Assembly: GCA_001512985.1 (NCBI GenBank)
Contig: LFRX01000001.1
Coordinates: forward strand, 24,665-33,275
Direction: 5' to 3'
Source: Acholeplasmatales bacterium DTU056
GTDB taxonomy: Bacteria > Bacillota_I > Bacilli_A > ML615J-28 > CAG-698
Length of the DNA stretch: 8,611 bases
Shown here one piece after another: positions 1 through 4,773 of this stretch. Within the stretch, counting starts at the first letter, position 1; each line of letters begins with the position of its first letter. A program made the translations under genes and the position numbers. The notes beneath the pieces are model-generated. The model ran no database searches, had not been told where the DNA came from, and saw only the letters and a list, made by a program, of their open reading frames with translations.

Positions 1-6
1 AAAAAA

Positions 7-1236
7 TTATATTTCAAACTTGTCTTGATTTGTATCGATTTCTAGTACGGAATAATGATTATTTGATGATAACTCAATAATTTCGATGTTTTTAATAGCT
101 TGTTCGATTTCTTGTTGTAAATTGCATTTTTCTTCTTCATAAATTGCTTTTTTAATAGTAGGTTTAATTACTGGATGCTTAGGAACAAAAATCGTACAAC
201 AATCATCAAATGGACGGATGGAAATATCATAAGTTTTAATTTTACGAGCGATTTCAATAATTTCTGTTTTATCATACGTTAATAAAGGACGTAAGATTGG
301 TATATTAGTCACTTCATTAACAACCTTCATACTTTCAATTGTTTGGGAAGCAACTTGTCCGATACTTTCACCATTAATTATACAATCAATATTGTATTTT
401 TGACATACTTGATGTGCAATTTTATACATTATACGGCGCATAATAGTAATAATATATGAATCATCAACTGATTGATATATTTTCTCTTGAATTTTAGTAA
501 ATGGGACAACCATTAAATTCATTTTTCCATTTGGCATATATTCACAAAGTCGCTCACATAAATCAATTACTTTTTGCAAGGATAAGATACTAGTATGTGG
601 GGGAGAATAAAAATGAATTGCCTGTATATTTACACCTTTTTTTATACTAAGAAAAGCGCTAACCGGACTATCTATTCCTCCTGACATCATTACTAATCCT
701 GATCCAGCCATTCCTCCTGGAAAACCTCCTAGACCTGGAATAGAATCTAAATATACAAAGACTCCTTCAGTGCGAAAATCGATAAATAATGTCATTTCAG
801 GGTGATGTACATTAACCATTAAACCAGGAATTTTAGGAAGTATTCTTTTAGCAACTTCTTGAGAGATTTCTAATGAATTGTACGGAAATGATTTATCACT
901 TCGATTTGTCTCAACTTTAAAAGTAATTCTTTCTTTTTTCTTAGCATAATTAATTAATTGAATTGCCGTTTGGGAAATTTCGTCAAAATCTTTACTAGTT
1001 ATTTTACATAAACTATATGAAGAAAGACCAACAATAGTATTTAAAACTTCAATTACTTCTTCATGTTTATGCCCATTTAAAAATAAGTATATTCTATGTC
1101 TAGCATCTTTAATTTCTAAATTCGGAAAAATTTTTAATTTTTGTTTAATATTATTATTAATTTGTTTTAAAAAAGTATTATAATTTTTTTTCTTTAAAGT
1201 CATTTCTCCAAATCTCACTAAAATTACATCATACAT
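7..1236 (-). CDS. thiI: tRNA 4-thiouridine synthase ThiI (tRNA sulfurtransferase), without rhodanese domain
   Basis: ThiI adenylates U8 of tRNA and transfers sulfur to it, giving 4-thiouridine; it acts in the cytoplasm with a cysteine desulfurase. Numbering from the ATG at 1236 (409 residues), the order is an N-terminal ferredoxin-like region, a THUMP domain at about 60-165, then a PP-loop ATP pyrophosphatase domain with SGGIDSP at 185-191 and GESIGQVASQ at 289-298. The Firmicute-type motif FDDCCT follows, with Cys346-Cys347. The protein ends shortly after this domain, so the C-terminal rhodanese domain of E. coli ThiI is absent. A start two codons earlier (1242) is possible, but it lies only 3 bases after GGAG; the ATG at 1236 lies 9 bases after it and gives the family-like start MYDVILVRFGE. 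The Shine-Dalgarno overlaps the stop codon of the upstream desulfurase gene, so the two are co-transcribed and probably translationally coupled. The stop lies 6 bases from the window edge, so no terminator can be seen. Confidence 0.95.
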   Translation of the reverse strand: MYDVILVRFGEMTLKKKNYNTFLKQINNNIKQKLKIFPNLEIKDARHRIYLFLNGHKHEEVIEVLNTIVGLSSYSLCKITSKDFDEISQTAIQLINYAKKKERITFKVETNRSDKSFPYNSLEISQEVAKRILPKIPGLMVNVHHPEMTLFIDFRTEGVFVYLDSIPGLGGFPGGMAGSGLVMMSGGIDSPVSAFLSIKKGVNIQAIHFYSPPHTSILSLQKVIDLCERLCEYMPNGKMNLMVVPFTKIQEKIYQSVDDSYIITIMRRIMYKIAHQVCQKYNIDCIINGESIGQVASQTIESMKVVNEVTNIPILRPLLTYDKTEIIEIARKIKTYDISIRPFDDCCTIFVPKHPVIKPTIKKAIYEEEKCNLQQEIEQAIKNIEIIELSSNNHYSVLEIDTNQDKFEI

Positions 1237-1249
1237 CGTCATTTTCTCC

Positions 1250-2359
1250 TTATATTGTATTTAATACTGCAACAACTTTTTCTAAGTCTTGTAATTCAAC
1301 TTTACTTGATAAGCTCATTCGAATAGCATGTGTAGCTCGTTCAATCGATTTACTCAAAGCAAAAATTGTTGGCTCTGGGATTTGTTGTTTAGAAGAACAA
1401 GCTGATCCGGCAGACACATATATTTGATGTTGTTCTAATAATCTAAGTAATGTTTCCGACTGCATTGATGGAATCGAAATATTAAAAATATATGGTGAAA
1501 TATTTTCTAAAGGAGTATTAATTATAATTTTTGAATTATTTTTTAAATTATCATATAAGTAATGCCAAAGTTTAATTACTTTTTGTTCGTTTTGTTTTGT
1601 CAATGGATAATATTTTTTGATCGCTTTGGCACATGCCACAATCCCTGCAAGACTTAAAGTTCCTGGTTTTAACGCTTTAGATGCTTTTGATCCACGTAAT
1701 ATCGGTGCAAGTTCTAATCCATTTTTCTTAACTAAACATCCTACCCCTTTAGGTCCATAAAATTTATGGGCACTAAATGTAAACATGTCGACATCATTAA
1801 ATGAAAAGTCGGGAACAGTTTTACATAACCCTTGTACAGCGTCAACTAGTAATTTTGCTTTAGGATAGTCCTTCATTAATCTAATAACTTCGCCAATAGG
1901 TTGAATAGTTCCAATAATGTTGTTAACCCAAATAATCGCTACTAAAATCGTATCTTTATCTAATTCTTTTTTAAATTGTTCTAAATCAATAATACCGTTA
2001 GGTAAAATATCTAAATATACTACGTTGTATCCTTTTTCCTCTAAATCTTTCATCGGTCCACTAACTGATGGATGTTCAATTTTTGTTGTAATAATTTTCC
2101 CGCTTTTATATTTATTTGCTATTCCATAAATAGCCATGTTATTTGCTTCAGTAGCATTATATGTAAACTCTAAATCATGATTAGGAATGTCTAAAAGACT
2201 TTTAATTTCAGATTTGGCTTTTTCTAACATATACTTGCTTTCAATCCCCAATTTATGGATTGATGAACTATTAGCAAAAAAATCTTTTTCGATTCGAACA
2301 TATGTTTGTAAAACTTCTTCATCGATAGGGGTTGTGGAAGCGTAATCCAAATAGATCAT
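1250..2359 (-). CDS. nifS: Cysteine desulfurase, NifS/IscS class-V aminotransferase (NifZ-like partner of ThiI)
   Basis: PLP-dependent enzyme that removes sulfur from cysteine as a protein-bound persulfide; here it most likely feeds ThiI. The 369 residues match the short NifS/IscS class. Visible landmarks are the ATEANN phosphate-binding region (69-74), His96 in EHPSV, Asp173 and Gln176 in VDAVQG, the PLP lysine Lys199 in SAHK, and the catalytic Cys321 in GSACSS. The loop RGSKASKALKPGT (about 222-234) takes the place of the GGGQE...RSGT motif usual in housekeeping IscS. The gene is first in a two-gene unit, and thiI starts within 14 bases of its stop. In Bacillus subtilis the desulfurase next to thiI (NifZ) is dedicated to 4-thiouridine synthesis; applying that role here is inference from order. 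The start ATG has AAGGAG 8 bases upstream. No scaffold or SUF genes are adjacent, so a wider role in Fe-S assembly is possible but has no support from context. Confidence 0.93.
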   Translation of the reverse strand: MIYLDYASTTPIDEEVLQTYVRIEKDFFANSSSIHKLGIESKYMLEKAKSEIKSLLDIPNHDLEFTYNATEANNMAIYGIANKYKSGKIITTKIEHPSVSGPMKDLEEKGYNVVYLDILPNGIIDLEQFKKELDKDTILVAIIWVNNIIGTIQPIGEVIRLMKDYPKAKLLVDAVQGLCKTVPDFSFNDVDMFTFSAHKFYGPKGVGCLVKKNGLELAPILRGSKASKALKPGTLSLAGIVACAKAIKKYYPLTKQNEQKVIKLWHYLYDNLKNNSKIIINTPLENISPYIFNISIPSMQSETLLRLLEQHQIYVSAGSACSSKQQIPEPTIFALSKSIERATHAIRMSLSSKVELQDLEKVVAVLNTI

Positions 2360-2380
2360 AATTTCACTCCTTCGAAATAT

Positions 2381-2409
2381 ATTATACTATAACTAAAAGC
2401 TTTATTAAA
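2381..2409 (-). promoter_or_regulatory. Possible promoter of the desulfurase-thiI operon
   Basis: The minus strand has a perfect TATAAT at 2381-2386, which would start transcription near 2374 and leave a leader of only about 15 bases holding the Shine-Dalgarno AAGGAG. The -35 region near 2404-2409 reads TTTAAT and is a poor match, so the promoter may be weak or activator-dependent. The -35 area overlaps a 14-base palindrome at 2404-2417. Confidence 0.4.
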
Positions 2410-2417
2410 TATTTAAT
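2404..2417. repeat. 14-bp perfect palindrome between divergent genes
   Basis: ATTAAATATTTAAT reads the same on both strands. It covers the weak -35 region of the desulfurase promoter and ends one base before the possible TTGAAA -35 of the divergent reductase gene. That position would suit an operator, but AT-only palindromes arise easily in DNA of this composition. Operator function is a guess. Confidence 0.3.
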
Positions 2418-2418
2418 C

Positions 2419-2445
2419 TTGAAATATCCATGTTCTTATTATACA
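2419..2445 (+). promoter_or_regulatory. Possible promoter of the methionine sulfoxide reductase gene
   Basis: TTGAAA at 2419-2424 is followed after 15 bases by TATACA at 2440-2445. Each hexamer is one or two bases from consensus but the spacer is short. It is the best candidate in the 134-base divergent intergenic region and would give a leader of about 40 bases. Confidence 0.35.
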
Positions 2446-2493
2446 CTATTAATAAAGAATATATTAATCACATTTTAAAAATTGAGGTGCCAA

Positions 2494-2985
2494 ATGTTTA
2501 AAAAAATCTCATTACCAACTTCTAAAAAAGAAACATATGAATTATTAATTACTTCATTAAAAGAATTAATTTCCAATGATGATTGCATAATGTCTATTTT
2601 AGCCAATACCACTTCACTAATCAAATACTTTCTTAAAGGAGTAAGTTGGGTTGGATTTTATTTGTATGTAGATAATCGCTTAAAACTTGGCCCATTCCAA
2701 GGCCTTCCGGCTTGCACTACTATTGAAATTGGTCGTGGTGTGTGCGGAAGTGCTTTTGAAAAAGAACAAACTATCATTGTCAAAGATGTGCGTAAGCATA
2801 CAAATCACATTGCTTGTGATGCGGATACGAAATCAGAAATTGTAGTTCCTTTAAAAGTTAATAATAAAATGTATGGAGTATTAGATTTAGATAGTTATCA
2901 ATTAGCACGCTTTACTAAAACTGATCAATACTATTTAGAAATAGTCTGTAACATTGTCTCCCAAATATTAAGCACTTTGATGTAA
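2494..2985 (+). CDS. msrC: Free methionine-(R)-sulfoxide reductase (fRMsr), GAF-domain enzyme
   Basis: Reduces the R epimer of free methionine sulfoxide to methionine, probably with thioredoxin, in repair of oxidative damage in the cytoplasm. The 163-residue product is a single GAF domain. Its three cysteines, Cys74 (LPAC), Cys84 (GRGVC) and Cys108 (HIAC), have spacings of 10 and 24, the same as the catalytic and resolving cysteines 84, 94 and 118 of E. coli fRMsr (YebR). Glu115, Asp131 and Asp133 line up with that enzyme's substrate-binding acidic residues. Having all three cysteines argues for an active reductase and not a generic signalling GAF domain. The ATG at 2494 is chosen because GAGGTG ends 4 bases before it; a TTG four codons upstream is in frame but has no Shine-Dalgarno. 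The gene is alone on the plus strand, divergent from the desulfurase and convergent with rpsD. Confidence 0.92.
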   Translation: MFKKISLPTSKKETYELLITSLKELISNDDCIMSILANTTSLIKYFLKGVSWVGFYLYVDNRLKLGPFQGLPACTTIEIGRGVCGSAFEKEQTIIVKDVRKHTNHIACDADTKSEIVVPLKVNNKMYGVLDLDSYQLARFTKTDQYYLEIVCNIVSQILSTLM

Positions 2986-2992
2986 AACATTT

Positions 2993-3039
2993 AAAAAAGC
3001 CAAGTTAATCAGATTTCTGAATTTAACTTGGCGTTTTTT
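2993..3039. terminator. Bidirectional intrinsic terminator between msrC and rpsD
   Basis: GCCAAGTTAA at 2999-3008 pairs with TTAACTTGGC at 3023-3032 (10 bp). An inner TCAG/CTGA stem lies above a small bulge. T6 follows on the plus strand (3034-3039), and A6 precedes (2993-2998), giving U6 on the minus strand. It can therefore end both convergent transcripts: msrC stops 7 bases before it on one side and rpsD 4 bases before it on the other. Confidence 0.92.
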
Positions 3040-3043
3040 CTTA

Positions 3044-3643
3044 TTATCGATTGTAGAACTCAACAATCAAGTTTTCTTGAATATCAGGTAAAATCTCATG
3101 TCTTTCTGGCAAGCGTAAATATGTAGCTTCCATTTTAGCTTCGTCAAACGCAACGAAATCTTTACGGACAACCATTTGTTCAAGAGCGTCTTTAACGATT
3201 TGTAAGTTTTTAGAACTTTCTTTAAGTGAAATTACTTGTCCTGGAGTTACGATATATGAAGGGATATCGACTTTTTTGCCGTCAACTGTAACATGTCCAT
3301 GAGTTACTAATTGGCGCGCTTGTTTTCTTGTAGTCGCAAAACCAATGCGGTAAACTAAGTTGTCTAATCTTGATTCTAATAGATATAAGAAGTTTTCACC
3401 TTGTTTACCAGACATTTTGCCAGCAGCTTCAAACAATCTTTTAAATTGTCTTTCACTAACTCCATAAGTAAAACGAACTTTTTGTTTTTCAGCTAATTGT
3501 TGTCCGTATTCTGAAAGTTTGCGTCGTCTTTGACCATGTTGTCCAGGTGCATAAGGACGTTTTTGTAATTCCTTACCATTTTCTAAAATCGAATAACGTA
3601 GACGACGAGATTTTTTCCAGACTGGTCCTAAATAACGAGACAT
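3044..3643 (-). CDS. rpsD: 30S ribosomal protein S4
   Basis: Primary 16S rRNA-binding protein that nucleates assembly of the 30S body and contributes to decoding fidelity; in many bacteria it also represses its own mRNA. The 199 residues match bacterial S4 in full. The N-terminus MSRYLGPVWKKSRR and the YAPGQHG motif (31-37) are typical. The S4 RNA-binding domain starts at ESRLDNLVYR (from 90) and runs to about 152, and the C-terminus ENLIVEFYNR is canonical. No zinc-binding cysteines occur, so this is the C-minus form. AGGAGG lies 7 bases before the ATG. The gene stands alone, as in B. subtilis, and is not part of an alpha operon. It has its own consensus promoter and a long structured leader, and ends at the bidirectional terminator. 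Confidence 0.98.
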   Translation of the reverse strand: MSRYLGPVWKKSRRLRYSILENGKELQKRPYAPGQHGQRRRKLSEYGQQLAEKQKVRFTYGVSERQFKRLFEAAGKMSGKQGENFLYLLESRLDNLVYRIGFATTRKQARQLVTHGHVTVDGKKVDIPSYIVTPGQVISLKESSKNLQIVKDALEQMVVRKDFVAFDEAKMEATYLRLPERHEILPDIQENLIVEFYNR

Positions 3644-3651
3644 TTATTTTC

Positions 3652-3797
3652 CTCCTTTTATTAGATTTAAAAAGGACCCGCTTCTCATATAAGGAAAGAA
3701 AGTTATGAAAAGTTTCATCTAGCAGCTAGACTACTCCTTTCCTCTACAGGAAACCTCTTTCACTTATATTCAAACGAGTGCTGCCTTTTTAGTGCAC
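3652..3797 (-). promoter_or_regulatory. Structured rpsD leader, candidate S4 autoregulatory RNA
   Basis: The 154-base leader from the predicted start at 3797 folds well by eye. A 5' hairpin pairs AGTGC with GCACT (3794-3798 with 3777-3781). Small hairpins follow at 3738-3753 (6 bp), 3718-3730 (5 bp) and 3705-3718. A competing longer helix pairs GGAAAGGAGT with ACTTTCTTTCC, with one bulge, enclosing the last two hairpins. Near the gene, TCCTTTT (3670-3676) pairs over 7 bp with AAAAGGA (3653-3659), which overlaps the Shine-Dalgarno. Leader-mediated repression by S4 is established for B. subtilis rpsD; that this leader is an S4 target is inferred from position and structure, not from a recognised consensus. 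The Shine-Dalgarno hairpin suggests translational control. No intrinsic terminator is present in the leader. Confidence 0.65.
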
Positions 3798-3803
3798 TAG
3801 TTA

Positions 3804-3831
3804 ATTATACTTAAATTTTCTTTTTTGTCAA
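3804..3831 (-). promoter_or_regulatory. rpsD promoter
   Basis: Perfect TTGACA (3826-3831) and perfect TATAAT (3804-3809) are separated by 16 bases on the minus strand. Transcription is predicted to start near 3797. This is a strong housekeeping-sigma promoter, as expected for a ribosomal protein gene. Confidence 0.9.
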
Positions 3832-3890
3832 GTAAATTCGCTAGTTTTATTTTTTATAAGTAGTTTTTATTTATTACTCTAATTTACTTG
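3829..3890. repeat. 10-bp inverted repeat joining the ribU 3' end and the rpsD -35 region
   Basis: CAAGTAAATT at 3829-3838 is the exact inverse of AATTTACTTG at 3881-3890, with 42 bases between. One arm overlaps the rpsD -35 element; the other lies in the last codons of ribU. There is no GC-rich stem or U-tract, so it is not a standard terminator. It may be chance. Confidence 0.35.
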
Positions 3891-4515
3891 ATAATTCAAT
3901 AACCTGTTCATCATTAAAATATGTTTTTATAAAGTTTGATAAACGCTTATATACTAAAAAAGTAATTAAATTCACACTGATAGATAATAACAAATTAAAT
4001 GGTAATACCGCATAAACTAAATATTTTTGCATGTAATTTTGTTCATTAATTCCCGGAATTATCTTACAAATATTTACAAAGGCATTTACATCTCCCTTAA
4101 AAAACAATTCAATGTAAAACGGAACCAAAACATAACGATTTAATAAAACACTAGTTATAACCCATATTACGGTTGAAGTTGTTAAAGCAATTAGCGCTCC
4201 TTTTCTAGTTTTGTTTTTTATGTAAATGATACTAGAAGATATTACTACTGCCAAACCGATTATTAAATCAGCTAATTCGCCTACATACTGTGTCGAAGAA
4301 AAAGGTAATTTTATCAAAAAGCGAATTATTACAATTAACGAACCATATACAGGCCCAAGCAAAAAACCACCAATAATTGCTGGTAAGTTAGAAACTTGAA
4401 AATCTAGAAATGATGGAAATAACATTGGTAATGGGAACTTAATGAACATATATAAAATTGTTGCTAAAGTAGATAAAATTGCGGTAAGAGCAATTTTTTT
4501 GTTTAAACTAATCAT
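3874..4515 (-). CDS. ribU: ECF transporter S component, riboflavin-specific (RibU)
   Basis: Membrane substrate-binding subunit that captures riboflavin and works with a shared EcfT-EcfA-EcfA' energising module to import it; that module is not encoded in this window. The 213 residues are mostly hydrophobic, with about six membrane segments. Family-typical stretches are an alanine-rich first helix (8-22) that in S components contacts EcfT, LDFQVSNLPAIIGGFLLGP (37-55) and GELADLIIG (79-87). The Cys-containing loop between the later helices is on the long side. The riboflavin assignment is strengthened by the FMN riboswitch directly upstream. The ATG at 4515 follows GGAGG by 7 bases. There is no clear terminator after the stop, so some transcription may run on towards rpsD. 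Confidence 0.93.
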   Translation of the reverse strand: MISLNKKIALTAILSTLATILYMFIKFPLPMLFPSFLDFQVSNLPAIIGGFLLGPVYGSLIVIIRFLIKLPFSSTQYVGELADLIIGLAVVISSSIIYIKNKTRKGALIALTTSTVIWVITSVLLNRYVLVPFYIELFFKGDVNAFVNICKIIPGINEQNYMQKYLVYAVLPFNLLLSISVNLITFLVYKRLSNFIKTYFNDEQVIELSSKLE

Positions 4516-4521
4516 TTATAT

Positions 4522-4582
4522 ACCTCCTTTTTTTCTTCGGGCAAAAAAAGCTCGTGGATCTTCCACGAGCAAAAAAAAGGAG
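4522..4582 (-). promoter_or_regulatory. Predicted Shine-Dalgarno-sequestering helix of ribU
   Basis: On the minus strand CUCC followed by a U run (4582-4571) can pair with the A run and GGAG of the ribU Shine-Dalgarno (4535-4524). This gives 11 contiguous Watson-Crick pairs plus one possible G-U pair. The helix would enclose the intrinsic terminator hairpin and hide the ribosome binding site in any transcript that escapes termination. It is seen directly as complementarity; its regulatory use is inference. Confidence 0.5.
4543..4570 (-). terminator. Intrinsic terminator of the FMN riboswitch
   Basis: On the minus strand GCTCGTGG pairs with CCACGAGC (8 bp, 9 with one A-T pair in the loop; 4550-4570), followed by a run of seven T (4549-4543). 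It lies between the aptamer and ribU and should form when FMN is bound, stopping transcription before the gene. A second run of eight T lies just before the stem. It may also terminate read-through from the polysaccharide genes upstream. Confidence 0.9.
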
Positions 4583-4587
4583 TCTCA

Positions 4588-4609
4588 ATCATATTATGGA
4601 CAATATGAT
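4588..4609 (-). promoter_or_regulatory. Linker hairpin overlapping the P1 stem of the riboswitch
   Basis: ATCATATT at 4588-4595 pairs with AATATGAT at 4602-4609 over 8 bp with a 6-base loop. Three bases (4607-4609) belong also to the 3' strand of aptamer helix P1, so the hairpin competes with the end of P1. It may take part in the switch, but an effect is unproven. Confidence 0.45.
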
Positions 4610-4720
4610 CTTCTCCCATCTAGACTTTAACTATCGGTTTTGGAATTCCACCAAATCGTGCCTCATCGAGGCTCGCGGACTTTTACCGCCGGTCGGGAAT
4701 TTCACCCTGCCCTGAAGATC
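4607..4720 (-). ncRNA. FMN riboswitch aptamer (RFN element)
   Basis: Cis-acting RNA that binds flavin mononucleotide. The minus strand carries the conserved core almost unchanged: CAGGGCAGGGTGAAATTCCC, then GACCGGCGGTA, a GCGAGC segment with a GCCTC/GAGGC hairpin, GGTGGAATTCC, CCGATAGT, and AGTCTAGATGGGAGAAGATC at the 3' end. Helix P1 is a perfect 7-bp pair of GATCTTC (4714-4720) with GAAGATC (4607-4613). The predicted transcription start at 4723 is only three bases before P1. The downstream terminator and ribU agree with FMN-repressed riboflavin uptake. Recognition rests on the conserved core, which is unmistakable. Confidence 0.97.
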
Positions 4721-4729
4721 TCCAGTATT

Positions 4730-4757
4730 ATTATACTTAAAAAAACTATAATGTCAA
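4730..4757 (-). promoter_or_regulatory. Promoter of the FMN riboswitch-ribU transcript
   Basis: Perfect TTGACA (4752-4757) and perfect TATAAT (4730-4735) are spaced by 16 bases on the minus strand, with a predicted start at about 4723. It begins only 16 bases after the stop codon of the upstream polysaccharide gene, with no terminator between. Confidence 0.9.
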
Positions 4758-4773
4758 TAAATCTTTGCCTTAC

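Noticed and set aside
1917..2129. Open frame of 70 codons on the plus strand inside the desulfurase gene
   Set aside because: It lies entirely antisense to a well-supported gene, has no Shine-Dalgarno and its product resembles no family I know.
2482..2493. TTG start four codons upstream for the methionine sulfoxide reductase
   Set aside because: It has no Shine-Dalgarno, and those codons contain the GAGGTG that serves the ATG at 2494.
3653..3676. Intrinsic terminator from the 7-bp TCCTTTT/AAAAGGA stem before rpsD
   Set aside because: The stem is AT-rich and no U-tract follows it; it overlaps the Shine-Dalgarno and is better read as a sequestering hairpin.
3660..3797. T-box riboswitch in the rpsD leader, suggested by GCGGGTCC followed by a T run
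   Set aside because: The T-box core (AGGGTGG.ACCGCG), specifier loop and terminator are absent, and rpsD is not a T-box-regulated gene type.
4442..4630. Open frame of 62 codons on the plus strand over the ribU start and FMN riboswitch
   Set aside because: It runs antisense through the terminator and aptamer; the composition reflects the structured RNA, not a protein.
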